Below the pieces are notes generated by a model. The model did not search any database and was not told the DNA's origin. It saw nothing but the letters and a program-made list of their open reading frames with translations. Made by a program: the position numbers and the translations under genes. Positions 25,109-34,120 of a stretch of DNA of 64,000 nucleotides are shown here, piece by piece. The first letter of the stretch is position 1; each line of letters begins with the position of its first letter. Source of the stretch: Novosphingobium rosa NBRC 15208 (GTDB lineage: Bacteria; Pseudomonadota; Alphaproteobacteria; Sphingomonadales; Sphingomonadaceae); contig NZ_BCZE01000001.1 of the NCBI RefSeq assembly GCF_001598555.1, positions 261,980 to 325,979 on the forward strand, read 5' to 3'.

Positions 25109-26385
25109 GCCGGTTCCTTCTCTTCGGCGGCATCGAGGATACGGTCGACGACGGCGGCGCCATGGCGGCACATCAGCTCGTAATCCTGCAGGATGATGTG
25201 GCTCTTGGCGCCGGTCTCGGTTGCGGTCTGAGTGCGTTCGAGCGTCGACATGTCTTCCAGAAGCACGTCGCGCAGCGCGACTTTCATGTATTCCTGATAG
25301 AAACGCCCGCCTGCGCCTTCCATTTCGGGATAATAGACACGGGCGTCGACCAGCGTCCTGTTCTCCGAGATCGGACGGAAGTTATAGGCTTGATAATAGT
25401 TGGGCCGCAGCGAGAGATAGAATTCCGGGAAAACGACATTGATGTCGAAGATCCAGTCCGGGCTGCCGGTCCAGTTCAGGCCTTCGGGCAGATCCTCCGG
25501 CCCGAAGGACAGCTTGGTCTTGCCCGCCCCGGCGCGCAAGGCCGCAGAGGCAATGGGACGCTCCTTGGCGGCATGGGCGATGGTGGCGGAGGCAGCCTCG
25601 GCGCTCTGCGTCGCGGCCTGCGGGTTGCCATAGACGGTGCGCGTATTGCCCGCCATCGAGAGGCGGCGGTGGTATTCGCCGCATTCGCCATCGATGGGGT
25701 GCAGGCTGCCGCCATCGTCGGCCTTGATCGCATCGGCGATCGAATGGCCGTGGACATAGGCAACGTGATAAGCTTCTTGGAAAGCGTCGAGCGCCAGCTT
25801 CCAGTTGCAGTTGACCTCGGTGGTCCAGGAGAAGCAGCTGGTGAACTTCTCGAAGGGATAGCCCTCGATCCCTTCATACATCGGCTTGATGAAGTCGGCG
25901 AGGCTCAGCGCCGGTTCGGGATCGATGTTGACGAAGATGAAGCCTTGCCAGACATCGCAGGCCACCTTGCTGAGGCCATATTTGCAGCGATCCAGATCGA
26001 AGAAGAACTCCTCGTCCGGCACGCCGGTGAGCTTGCCGTCGAGATCGTAAGCCCAGCCGTGGAACTTGCAGAAGAATTTGCGGGTGTTGCCGCGCTCTTC
26101 ATAGACGACCTGGTTCAGCCGGTGGGCGCAGACATTGTGATAGGCCTTGATGTCACCCGACTTGGTGCGCACGACAACCACTTCGGCATCGCAGGCATGA
26201 AGCTTCTTGACGAAGTAATCGCCGGTCTTCTTCAATTCCTCGACGCGGCCGACCTGCAGCCATGTCTTTTTGAAAAGATGCTTCTTTTCCCGCTCCCAAT
26301 AGTCCTTCGAGACATAGGGATCGATGGGCAAGGGATCGCGACCAAGCTCAGGATAGCGGTCGTGCAGTCGTGCTGCGCTGCTCAT
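25105..26385 (-). CDS. Rieske non-haem iron oxygenase, alpha subunit
   Basis: This 426-residue protein has a Rieske domain with Cys86/His88 (CAH) and Cys106/His109 (CKFH), then the mononuclear iron site in LDAFQEAYHVAYVHGH (bridging Asp200 or Glu204, His207, His212) within the SRPBCC catalytic domain. It introduces oxygen into an aromatic or related substrate using electrons from the operon's ferredoxin and reductase. The start at 26385 follows GGAGAG. First gene of the 14-gene operon. There is no adjacent classical beta subunit; the SnoaL-like protein or the 115-residue protein could fill that place. An operator-like half matching the TetR palindrome lies 54 bases upstream. Confidence 0.92.
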   Translation of the reverse strand: MSSAARLHDRYPELGRDPLPIDPYVSKDYWEREKKHLFKKTWLQVGRVEELKKTGDYFVKKLHACDAEVVVVRTKSGDIKAYHNVCAHRLNQVVYEERGNTRKFFCKFHGWAYDLDGKLTGVPDEEFFFDLDRCKYGLSKVACDVWQGFIFVNIDPEPALSLADFIKPMYEGIEGYPFEKFTSCFSWTTEVNCNWKLALDAFQEAYHVAYVHGHSIADAIKADDGGSLHPIDGECGEYHRRLSMAGNTRTVYGNPQAATQSAEAASATIAHAAKERPIASAALRAGAGKTKLSFGPEDLPEGLNWTGSPDWIFDINVVFPEFYLSLRPNYYQAYNFRPISENRTLVDARVYYPEMEGAGGRFYQEYMKVALRDVLLEDMSTLERTQTATETGAKSHIILQDYELMCRHGAAVVDRILDAAEEKEPA

Positions 26386-26438
26386 AGGATGCTCTCCAAC
26401 CAAACATGTTGGCTTAAAACCGAGCGTTATTCTGTATT

Positions 26439-26455
26439 GAGTGAAAATGGGAGTC
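26439..26455. promoter_or_regulatory. Second TetR operator-like site, before the oxygenase operon
   Basis: GAGTGAAAAT is identical to ten bases of the palindrome upstream of the TetR gene (reverse strand of 27287-27302) and is followed by GAGTCAA instead of a perfect second arm. Its place just upstream of the first operon gene fits a lower-affinity repressor site. The rest of 26386-26643 shows no gene. Confidence 0.5.
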
Positions 26456-26643
26456 AAGTGGCATTTCTGCGCAGGTTTGACGGAATGTCTGAAAAGCGAA
26501 TGCATGTCGCCGATGGGCACAGGCCGGTGCTGCGCGGTCATCACGCATGGAGCAGACCGTTCAGGGCAAAGTCAGGTGCGAAGCCTCGGCGCGCGGCGGT
26601 TGATCCACCTCACGCTTTCACCGCAACGGCCATAAAAGGCTGA

Positions 26644-27222
26644 TTATTCAGCGCCGCCCAGCAGCATGCCAACCCACAGATCGGCCAGCGCATCCATATC
26701 CCGCACATCGCCCAGACGGCGATTGATGGCAAAACCGTCGAAGGCCATCCACATCATATGCGACAGCAAGCCGCCCTCAACGAGGAAATGGCGCTCTTCA
26801 GGTAGGATTTCGCGCAGCAGGTCGGACAGCAGCGCCTCGACCTGCACCAGCAGATTGTTGGGCTTGACCTCAGAAGGCGGCGTGCTGGCCAGAGCTTCGA
26901 CGATGGAGTTGGGCAACCCCTGCCCGATCGAGGGAATATCGCGCCACAGACCGAGAATCAGCCGCCGCAGCCGGGTTTCAGGCGAGCGATAGGGCAGCAC
27001 GGCGGCGCGCAGATCTTCAAGCTGGCGCAGCATCCATGGCTCGTAGATGGCGTAGAGCAGAACCAGCTTGCTCGGGAAATAGACGTAGAGATTGGCCACC
27101 GTCATGCTGGAAGCCTTGGCGATGGCCGAAACCGTCGTCGCCACATAACCCCGTTCGGAAAAGAGATCGAACGCCGCGGCAAGGATCGCCTCGCGCACAT
27201 CCGCTTTCTTGACCTGCACCAT
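26644..27222 (-). CDS. TetR-family repressor of the catabolic operon
   Basis: This 192-residue regulator has an N-terminal helix-turn-helix (residues about 10-55: ILAAAFDLFSERGYVATTVSAIAKASSMTVANLYVYFPSK) followed by a helical ligand-binding domain with no recognised effector family. It lies directly upstream of the oxygenase operon on the same strand and is divergent from a TonB receptor. The perfect palindrome at 27287-27302 and its partial copy at 26439-26455 flank the gene. This supports autoregulation and control of the operon, and possibly of the receptor. Confidence 0.9.
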   Translation of the reverse strand: MVQVKKADVREAILAAAFDLFSERGYVATTVSAIAKASSMTVANLYVYFPSKLVLLYAIYEPWMLRQLEDLRAAVLPYRSPETRLRRLILGLWRDIPSIGQGLPNSIVEALASTPPSEVKPNNLLVQVEALLSDLLREILPEERHFLVEGGLLSHMMWMAFDGFAINRRLGDVRDMDALADLWVGMLLGGAE

Positions 27223-27619
27223 TCACCCTACTCCCACCATGCCTTCCGCCCACCTAGGCGGCACGACCTGCCTTGGCAATATTTTGGAGTGAATTTTCAC
27301 TCAAACAAAAATGATATTCAAGGCGTGAGATTCTCATCTGCCAACTGCACGCGGACACGCCGGGCACCAACAGATGCAAGCCTGCCAGATCCCCTGGATC
27401 AGACTGATAAAAATACAATTTATTCCATAAAATTCAAACCCAAACCCCATCCCTACGCCATCCGACGTATTGGATCGAGAAACACGCTTGACAGTGACTG
27501 AGATTCATAAAAGAGTGTCGCTCGGTAATGAGTAGCCAGATCGGGGGCAATCCGACGCTAACAATCCACCGACCGCGATCCGCAGGACCTTTTCAGCACG
27601 ATCCAGGGGAGATCCATCA
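27223..27619. other. Intergenic region between the TetR gene and the TonB receptor
   Basis: This is a 397-bp divergent region. It contains the TetR-type palindrome at 27287-27302, a TGAGATTCTCA inverted repeat at 27326-27336 and a TTGACA at 27488-27493 that could be a -35 element for the receptor gene, although the matching -10 (AAGAGT) is poor. I see no small gene in it. Confidence 0.55.
27287..27302. promoter_or_regulatory. TetR operator-like palindrome
   Basis: GAGTGAATTTTCACTC has two perfect 7-base arms around TT. It lies 65 bases upstream of the TetR start and 318 bases upstream of the divergent TonB receptor start. Confidence 0.65.
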
Positions 27620-29911
27620 ATGAGGGATATCATGAAGCAATCTTCCTGCCTGGCGGCGCTTTGCGCCCTGATGCCGGCAACCGCCTTCGCGCAGGCCGCT
27701 GCGCCCGTTACGCCACCCGCCGCCGATCAGGCGGGCCAAACCGGCAATGACATCGTGGTGACGGCCCAGCGTCGCCAGCAAAACCTTCATGATGTCCCTG
27801 TCAGCGTGGCCGCCGTTTCAGGCGCCGAACTGCGCACGAAAGGCATCAACAACATCGTCGATGTGGGCCGCATGATCCCCGGCGTGACCGTAGCCTCCAA
27901 CACCGGCGGGCAGGCCGCCGCTTTCTCGATCCGCGGCGTGACGCTCAGCGATTTCAACGACAGCGCCGAGGCGCCGGTCGCCGTCTATGTCGATGACACC
28001 TATCTGCCCAATGTGCAGGCGCAAAGCTCGGCGATGTTCGATCTCGATCATGTCGAAGTGCTCAAGGGCCCGCAAGGCACGCTGTTCGGGCGCAATTCCA
28101 CGGGCGGCCTCGTCAACCTCGTGGTCGCCAAACCCACCGCCGAAACGCAGGGCTACATCAACGCCACCTATGGGGCCTTCAACCATGTCAGGGTCGAAGG
28201 CGCGGCCGGCGGCACGATTTCAGGCGACACCACGGCCCGCGTCTCGCTGCTGATGGACCGCAACGATGGCTGGCTGCGCAACCTCTACCCCGGCAAGCCC
28301 GATCTGGGCGGGCAGGAAACCTATGCCGCACGCCTGCAGATCCAGACCAGGCTGGGCGACAATCTGACCGCGCGCCTTTCGGGCACCTATTTCCACGAAA
28401 ACATGTCGAGCGCGCCCTACACCTCGATCGCCACCACGGCGGTGAGGGACAGCCAGAACCGCGTCGTCAGCGGCTATTACACCCCCAACCACATCGACTC
28501 GCTGGGCTACAATGCCGGGCCGATCGGCTCGCGCTACACCAATGTGGATTACGCCTGTTCGGATTGCACCGGCATGCGTTCGGGCGATCTTGCGCTGCAC
28601 CTCAACTATGACGCGGGCAGCTTCCAGATCCTGAGCACCACCGATTACTACAAGATCGTCAAACATCTGAAGCTGGATGGCGACAATGATCCGGTCAACT
28701 TCCTGGACGTTTCGACCAACGGCCAGACCGAATCCTTCACGCAGGAGCTTCGCGCCACCGGGAAGACTGACAAGCTGGTGTGGAACACCGGCCTCTATTA
28801 TCTCGACATGGTCGTGCGCACCCAGTCGGGCTACATCATGCCCGCCGGATCGGGCTATGCCGCGCTGTATTATCCGGCCTATGCCGCCAGCGGGCTGGAC
28901 ACCGCCAATGTCACGCGCATGCACAAGCGTTCCGGCTCGATCTTCGGGCAGGCGGAATATGAAGTGCTACCCCGGCTGACCTTTACCCTGGGCGGCCGCC
29001 TTATCCGCGAGAGCGCGAATTACGCGCTGACGTCCAACGGCTATGCCAATCTGGACAATTTCAACCTCAACACTGATCCGTCCACCTATCTCTTCACCGC
29101 GCAACCTTCCTATGTCGGCAAGAATGCCAACACCTATTGGACCGGCAAGGTTGGGCTCAGCTACAAGCCGTCGCGTGACTGGCTGATCTACGCCAGCGTC
29201 AACCGTGGCGTGCGCGGTTCGGGCTACAACAACAAGCTGCCCGGCGGCGCTGCGCTGACTGCCGCGCAAGTGCCCTATGGCGCTGAAACGCTGGTCTCCT
29301 ATGAAGGCGGGATCAAATCCACGCTGTTGGGCGGCAAGCTGCTGCTCGATGCCGGTGCCTACCACTATGACTACAGCAACTATCAGGCCTTCCTTTTCCT
29401 GACCGCTGGCGGCTTCGTGGAGAATGCCAATGCAACCGCCAATGGCGCGGAAGCGGCCATCACCCTGCGCCCGGTCAAGGGGCTGGAGCTTCAGGGCAGC
29501 GGCTCCTACAACAAGAGCACCGTCCACAACCTGCCGATCGCGCCGGGCGTGTATCGCGACGTCACGCCGACCTATGCGCCGCGTCGCCAGTTGGCGGCAT
29601 CGGTCTCCTATACGCCGCCGGTCAATGTCGCGAATGGCGCTGTGACGTTCTCGGCCAACTGGAATTCGATCAGCTCCTTCTACACCAACATCCGCAACTT
29701 CGACAGCGAGCGGCTGGCAGGCTATTCGGTCACGGGTCTGCAGATCATCTGGAAGAACGATCGAGGCTTTTCCTTCACCGGGTCGATCACCAATCTGTTC
29801 GACAAGCATTATGCCGTCAACGAAACCGATCTCTCGACACTCTGCGGCTGCACCGAGATCACCTATGGCCGCCCGAGGGAGTATAATCTGACGGTGGGCT
29901 ACAAATTCTGA
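27620..29911 (+). CDS. TonB-dependent receptor divergent from the TetR gene
   Basis: This 763-residue receptor has a signal peptide (KQSSCLAALCALMPATAFAQA), TonB box NDIVVTAQRRQQNLHDVPVSV, plug (MIPGVTVASNTGG, FDLDHVEVLKGPQGTLFGRNSTGG) and a barrel ending NLTVGYKF. The plug type is the common sphingomonad class used for diverse organic ligands. GGGGAGA precedes the ATG at 27620. Lying next to the TetR-controlled catabolic operon, it is a good candidate for outer-membrane uptake of that operon's substrate. A strong hairpin follows it. Confidence 0.9.
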   Translation: MRDIMKQSSCLAALCALMPATAFAQAAAPVTPPAADQAGQTGNDIVVTAQRRQQNLHDVPVSVAAVSGAELRTKGINNIVDVGRMIPGVTVASNTGGQAAAFSIRGVTLSDFNDSAEAPVAVYVDDTYLPNVQAQSSAMFDLDHVEVLKGPQGTLFGRNSTGGLVNLVVAKPTAETQGYINATYGAFNHVRVEGAAGGTISGDTTARVSLLMDRNDGWLRNLYPGKPDLGGQETYAARLQIQTRLGDNLTARLSGTYFHENMSSAPYTSIATTAVRDSQNRVVSGYYTPNHIDSLGYNAGPIGSRYTNVDYACSDCTGMRSGDLALHLNYDAGSFQILSTTDYYKIVKHLKLDGDNDPVNFLDVSTNGQTESFTQELRATGKTDKLVWNTGLYYLDMVVRTQSGYIMPAGSGYAALYYPAYAASGLDTANVTRMHKRSGSIFGQAEYEVLPRLTFTLGGRLIRESANYALTSNGYANLDNFNLNTDPSTYLFTAQPSYVGKNANTYWTGKVGLSYKPSRDWLIYASVNRGVRGSGYNNKLPGGAALTAAQVPYGAETLVSYEGGIKSTLLGGKLLLDAGAYHYDYSNYQAFLFLTAGGFVENANATANGAEAAITLRPVKGLELQGSGSYNKSTVHNLPIAPGVYRDVTPTYAPRRQLAASVSYTPPVNVANGAVTFSANWNSISSFYTNIRNFDSERLAGYSVTGLQIIWKNDRGFSFTGSITNLFDKHYAVNETDLSTLCGCTEITYGRPREYNLTVGYKF

Positions 29912-29928
29912 TCGAGACCGAAAGCGCG

Positions 29929-29963
29929 CCGCCCCGTTTTGGAAATTTCGCAAAACGGGGCGG
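29929..29963. terminator. Strong hairpin after the TonB receptor gene
   Basis: CCGCCCCGTTTT and AAAACGGGGCGG form a perfect 12-bp stem with an 11-base loop, 17 bases after the receptor's stop codon. Confidence 0.75.
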
Positions 29964-30019
29964 TGAACGCTGACACCCCTGCCCATGCCGATGCAGCGCC
30001 GCAGCCGGAAAACTTGTTA

Positions 30020-30036
30020 TTGCGACTTAATCTCAA
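30020..30036. promoter_or_regulatory. Fur-like box before an ECF sigma gene
   Basis: TTGCGACTTAATCTCAA is a near-perfect 17-bp inverted repeat (arms TTGCGA and TCTCAA), 80 bases upstream of the sigma gene start. It matches the site at 48576-48592, read on the opposite strand, at 14 of 17 bases. Confidence 0.6.
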
Positions 30037-30116
30037 ACAAACTAAGGAAGCGGGCTATTCAACCTCACCGCTCCCCACTGATGGCCGGCAGCCGGTGCGG
30101 CCAGGGAGTGGCGATT

Positions 30117-30626
30117 GTGTCGGGTGTTGCAGCAACCGTGGACGTGGGCAGGCTTTATGCATCGCATGGAAACTGGCTGACCTCATGGCTGCGGCGCCAT
30201 ACACGCTGCGCCCATCGCGCCGCCGATCTGGCTCAGGATACGTTCTGCCGGGTTCTCGAAGCCAAGAACCCCGCGCCCATCCATGAGCCGCGCAGCTATC
30301 TTTCGACCCTGGCCCGGCGCATCCTGATCGACGACATCCGCCGCCGCGAGATCGAACGGGCCTATCTCACGGTCGCCGCCGCCCATCTGGGGGATGCCGA
30401 CCATCTGACGCCCGAGCGCATTGCCGAAGCCACCCAATTGCTCGATGCGATCCTGCATCTGCTGGAACAGTTGCCGCGCAAGGCGCGCCAGGCTTTCACC
30501 CTGATCCGTTTCGACGGACTGCGCTATGCCGAGGCCGCCCTCAGGCTTGGTGTGTCCGAACGGATGGTCAAACGCTATGTCGCGCAGGCCTATGCGCATT
30601 GCTACACGCTCGCCCACGCCGATTGA
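30117..30626 (+). CDS. FecI-type ECF sigma factor
   Basis: The protein of about 169 residues has sigma-70 region 2 (LYASHGNWLTSWLRRH, ADLAQDTFCRVLE, SYLSTLARRILIDDIRRREIERAY) and region 4 (LLEQLPRKARQAFTLIRFDGLRYAEAALRLGVSERMVKRYVAQAYAHC), typical of FecI iron-starvation sigma factors. The start is taken as GTG at 30117, 8 bases after AGGGAG; other in-frame starts upstream would add unrelated residues. The stop is immediately followed by the FecR gene. Regulated by iron through the Fur-like box upstream, and probably activated by the downstream FecR/receptor pair. Confidence 0.88.
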   Translation: MSGVAATVDVGRLYASHGNWLTSWLRRHTRCAHRAADLAQDTFCRVLEAKNPAPIHEPRSYLSTLARRILIDDIRRREIERAYLTVAAAHLGDADHLTPERIAEATQLLDAILHLLEQLPRKARQAFTLIRFDGLRYAEAALRLGVSERMVKRYVAQAYAHCYTLAHAD

Positions 30627-31595
30627 ATGTCGGCGCCCCGCCCCACCCCGGAGATGATCGCGCAGGCGGCGCATTGGGCGGCCCAGCTGGCCACCGATGA
30701 AGCCCCCCAAAGCGACCACGACGCCTGCGAGGCATGGTGCCGCCTGAACCCGCTGCACCGCCTCGCGCTGCAGCGGATGCGCGCTTTCGACACGCAATTC
30801 AGCCACACCGACGCGATCGACCGCGAGACGATCGAGACCGTCCTCGACCAGCGCTCACGCACATCCCGGCGGCTTGGCGGGCTGGCGCTGGCCCTCGCCC
30901 TGCTGGCGGGCGGCGGATGGCTGGCGGCGCAAAGCTGGATGGTGCGCGGCTGGTTCCCCGATGACCGCACCGCGCGCGGCGAACAACGCACCCTCGCGCT
31001 GGCCGACGGCAGCAGGCTGACCCTCGACACCGATGCCGCGCTCGACATCCGCCGCACCGACCGGCAGCGCACAGTCTCCCTGTTTCGCGGGCAAATTCTG
31101 GTGAAGGTGGCGCGCGACAAGGACCGGCCCTTCGTCGTGGAAACCAGCGACGGCACCGCCACCGCGCATGGCACCGCCTTTGTCGTGAGCCGCGAAGCGG
31201 AAGCCACCACCGTCACCGTGATCGAGTCCCGCGTGCGCGTCTGCCCCGCCGGATCGGCGCCCGCACCATGCGCCGACCTGCTGCCCGGCGACCGGGCGCG
31301 GATGGCGCATGGCGCCCTCACCCCGCTGGGGCGTGTCGACCCCGCCACGGCGGCAGGCTGGGCCGAAGGCTGGCTCGCCGCCGACGATCAGCCCGTGGCG
31401 CAGGTGCTTGACGCGTTAAACCGCTATCGCCGCCAGCCCGTGCGTTTCGATGCGGCGGCTCTCTCGGGCATCCGTGTTTCGGGCAGCTTTCCTCTCACCG
31501 ACACCGACCGCGCGGTCGACGGGCTGGCGCGCTCGACCGGCCTGCGCCTGTCGCGCGAGGGGGACGGCAGGCTGCGCATCGGCGCCGCGCCATAA
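30627..31595 (+). CDS. FecR-family anti-sigma/signal transducer
   Basis: This 322-residue inner-membrane regulator has a cytoplasmic N-terminal domain (residues 1-80, AHWAAQLATDEAPQSDHDACEAW, binding sigma), one span (about 84-103), the periplasmic FecR domain (GEQRTLALADGSRLTLDTDA, TAHGTAFVVSREAE) and a C-terminal STN-like segment (LDALNRYRRQPVRFD) that contacts the receptor. The ATG directly follows the sigma factor's stop codon, so the two are translationally linked. The signal comes from the STN-bearing receptor encoded next. Confidence 0.9.
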   Translation: MSAPRPTPEMIAQAAHWAAQLATDEAPQSDHDACEAWCRLNPLHRLALQRMRAFDTQFSHTDAIDRETIETVLDQRSRTSRRLGGLALALALLAGGGWLAAQSWMVRGWFPDDRTARGEQRTLALADGSRLTLDTDAALDIRRTDRQRTVSLFRGQILVKVARDKDRPFVVETSDGTATAHGTAFVVSREAEATTVTVIESRVRVCPAGSAPAPCADLLPGDRARMAHGALTPLGRVDPATAAGWAEGWLAADDQPVAQVLDALNRYRRQPVRFDAAALSGIRVSGSFPLTDTDRAVDGLARSTGLRLSREGDGRLRIGAAP

Positions 31596-31672
31596 AATCG
31601 CCGCGCCCGGTTCCCGATTTTTCATCTCATCCGTCCCCCTTGGCGAAACCATATCGAACGGGGAAGCAACCG

Positions 31673-34120
31673 GTGACGACATTCAAGGGCATGCACGGGG
31701 CGACGGCGCTCGCAATTCTGGCCGCGAGCATGGGGGCGCAAGCCGGACCGGCACAGGCTCAGGCCGCGCAGACCCCGCGCCAGGTCGACATTCACGCCGG
31801 ATCGCTGGGCCAGGCGCTGACCGAACTGGGCCGCAAGACCGGCGTGATGATCGTGTTCGATCCGGCGCTGACGCGCGGCCGGCGCAGCGCCGGGCTTCAG
31901 GGCAGCTACACGCCCGCCGCGGCGCTGGATCGTCTGCTGGCCGGCAGCGGTCTCGATGCAACATCCGATGGGCGCGGCGGCTTTTCCCTCGCGGCCCGGC
32001 CCACAGCCGCCCCGCACCCGGTCCGCAGCAGGCCGGAGCGCCCCAGGCCTGTCGCGCAGCCGGTGGAGGCCTCCACCTCCCGCCAGCCGGACAGCATCGT
32101 GGTCACGGCCACCCGCACCGTGCTGCCCGCCAGCGCCCTGCCGCTCACCATCGATGTGATCGACAAGGCCGATCTTTCACGGCAGGTCGCCATTTCGGGA
32201 TCGACGCTCGATGCGGTTTCGGCGCTGCTGCCCGCCTTTTCGCCCACGCAGGAAAAGATCAACGTGACAGGCGTGCGGCTGCGGGGCCGCTCGCCGCTCT
32301 ATGCCATCGACGGCGTGCCGCAATCGACCCCGATCCGCAACGATGCCCGCGACGGCTACACCATCGATCCGTTCTTCATCGATCGCGTCGAGGTGATCTA
32401 TGGCTCGAACGCCTTGCAGGGGATCGGGGCGACGGGCGGCGTGGTCAATCAGGTGACGGTGCGCCCGCCCGTGAAAGACGGTTTTGGCGGCCGCGTGATG
32501 TTTCAGGCCAATGCGGGGGACAGCTTTTCCGGCGCCTCGCTGGGCGGCAAGGCGGGCGGGCTGCTCAGCTGGAAGGGCGGCGCGCTGGACCTGACCGGCG
32601 GCGTCGCCTTCGAACGGCGCGGCGTCTATCTCGACGGCCATGGCACGCGCATCGGCATCGACCCCAACAACAGCGAGTTGCAGGATACCGACACGCTCTC
32701 CTTCTTCGGGCGCTTCGGGGCCAATCTGGCCGATCATATCAGGCTGGAGGTGGTGGCCAGCCGCTTCAGTCTGGACAGCAACGGCCATTATGTCGGGGTC
32801 GATGGCAGCCGCGCGCTGAACATCCCCTCCACCAGCAAGCCGGGCAGCGTGCCGGGCGTGGCGGCGGGCAATCTGGCCGAACTGGTCTCCGCCTCGCTGA
32901 TCGACAAGGATCTGGCGGGGGGCACGCTGTCGCTGCTGGGCTTCTACAACAAGTCGCGGACGCGTTTCAGCGGCGGCATTCTCGCCACCTTTCAGGATGC
33001 CGCCATCGCGCCGGTCGGCACGCTGTTCGACCAGTCGGAAAACCAGTCGCGCAAGCTGGGCGGCAAGATCAGCTATGAGCGCAAGCTGCCCGGCATCCCC
33101 GGCCTGACCGGCACCATGGGTTTCGACGCCCTGTTCGACCGCACCGCGCAAACGCTGATCCAGACCAACCGCATCTGGGTGCCGCGCACCACCTTCCGCA
33201 GCCTTGCCCCCTTCGGCCAGCTCAACTGGGGCTTGCTGGACAACCGGCTGCGGCTGGCGGGCGGCGTGCGTTATGAAAATGTGCAGCTGAATATTCCAGG
33301 CTACACCACGCTGGCTTCTTATGGTTCGCGGCTGGTGACCGGTGGCAAGCCCTCCTTCAACCGCCCCTTGTGGAACGCCGGTGTCATCGTCGAACCGGTC
33401 AAGGGCATCCGCGCCTATGGCAGCTATGCCGAGGGGTTCACCATCGCCGATGTTGGCCGCATCCTGCGCGGGATCAACACGCCGGGCGTGGTCATCGGCA
33501 ATTATCTCGATCTCACCCCGGTCGTCTCGAACAACAAGGAGGTCGGGGTCGAGCTGCAGCGCGGGCCACTCAACGCCAGCGTCAGCTATTACTGGTCGCA
33601 CAGCGATCTGGGCGAGGTGCTGGTGCGCGGCGCCGACGGTTTCTACAGCACCGCCCGCCAGCCGGTCGACATCCACGGGCTGGACATCGACATGAAGGTG
33701 CGGATGCCGCTGCCCGGCCTGAAGCTGGGGCTGGGCTACAGCCATATTCTGGGGCGCACCGACACCAATGGCGATGGCCGGCTCGATGCCGATCTCGATG
33801 GCGGCAATGTCTCGCCCGACCGGCTGAACCTGTCGGCGGATTATCGGCGGGGGCCTTTTGCCGCGCGCCTGCAGGGCCGCTTCTATCTCTCGCGCTTCTT
33901 CGACGGGCAGCCGGTGGCCAACAGCTTTACCGGCTATACGCTGGTCGACAGCTATCTGAGCTATGATCTGCCGGTGGGCCAGATCAGCCTTGGCGTGCAG
34001 AACCTCTTCAACATCTATTATATCACCTATCTCACCGACACGCAGGGCCCCACCGACAATGCGCGCTTCTACAGCGGGCGCGGGCGCAACATGACGCTGG
34101 GCTGGACCTACCGTTTCTGA
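31673..34120 (+). CDS. TonB-dependent transducing receptor with N-terminal signalling domain
   Basis: This 815-residue receptor of the FecA/FpvA kind has a signal peptide, an STN secretin/TonB N-terminal domain at about residues 36-92 (VDIHAGSLGQALTELGRKTGVMIVFDPAL), TonB box DSIVVTATRTV, a plug (VEVIYGSNALQGIGATGGVVNQ) and a barrel ending LGWTYRF. GTG at 31673 is chosen because GGGGAA lies 7 bases upstream and the signal peptide starts there. The sigma/FecR genes upstream and the PepSY gene overlapping its stop indicate a ferric-chelate uptake module that induces itself when loaded with ligand. Confidence 0.9.
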   Translation: MTTFKGMHGATALAILAASMGAQAGPAQAQAAQTPRQVDIHAGSLGQALTELGRKTGVMIVFDPALTRGRRSAGLQGSYTPAAALDRLLAGSGLDATSDGRGGFSLAARPTAAPHPVRSRPERPRPVAQPVEASTSRQPDSIVVTATRTVLPASALPLTIDVIDKADLSRQVAISGSTLDAVSALLPAFSPTQEKINVTGVRLRGRSPLYAIDGVPQSTPIRNDARDGYTIDPFFIDRVEVIYGSNALQGIGATGGVVNQVTVRPPVKDGFGGRVMFQANAGDSFSGASLGGKAGGLLSWKGGALDLTGGVAFERRGVYLDGHGTRIGIDPNNSELQDTDTLSFFGRFGANLADHIRLEVVASRFSLDSNGHYVGVDGSRALNIPSTSKPGSVPGVAAGNLAELVSASLIDKDLAGGTLSLLGFYNKSRTRFSGGILATFQDAAIAPVGTLFDQSENQSRKLGGKISYERKLPGIPGLTGTMGFDALFDRTAQTLIQTNRIWVPRTTFRSLAPFGQLNWGLLDNRLRLAGGVRYENVQLNIPGYTTLASYGSRLVTGGKPSFNRPLWNAGVIVEPVKGIRAYGSYAEGFTIADVGRILRGINTPGVVIGNYLDLTPVVSNNKEVGVELQRGPLNASVSYYWSHSDLGEVLVRGADGFYSTARQPVDIHGLDIDMKVRMPLPGLKLGLGYSHILGRTDTNGDGRLDADLDGGNVSPDRLNLSADYRRGPFAARLQGRFYLSRFFDGQPVANSFTGYTLVDSYLSYDLPVGQISLGVQNLFNIYYITYLTDTQGPTDNARFYSGRGRNMTLGWTYRF

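Noticed and set aside
27326..27336. TGAGATTCTCA as another Fur box before the TonB receptor at 27620.
   Set aside because: The arms overlap with only a 3-base centre, unlike the 5-base centre of the other boxes, and the site is almost 300 bp from the gene.
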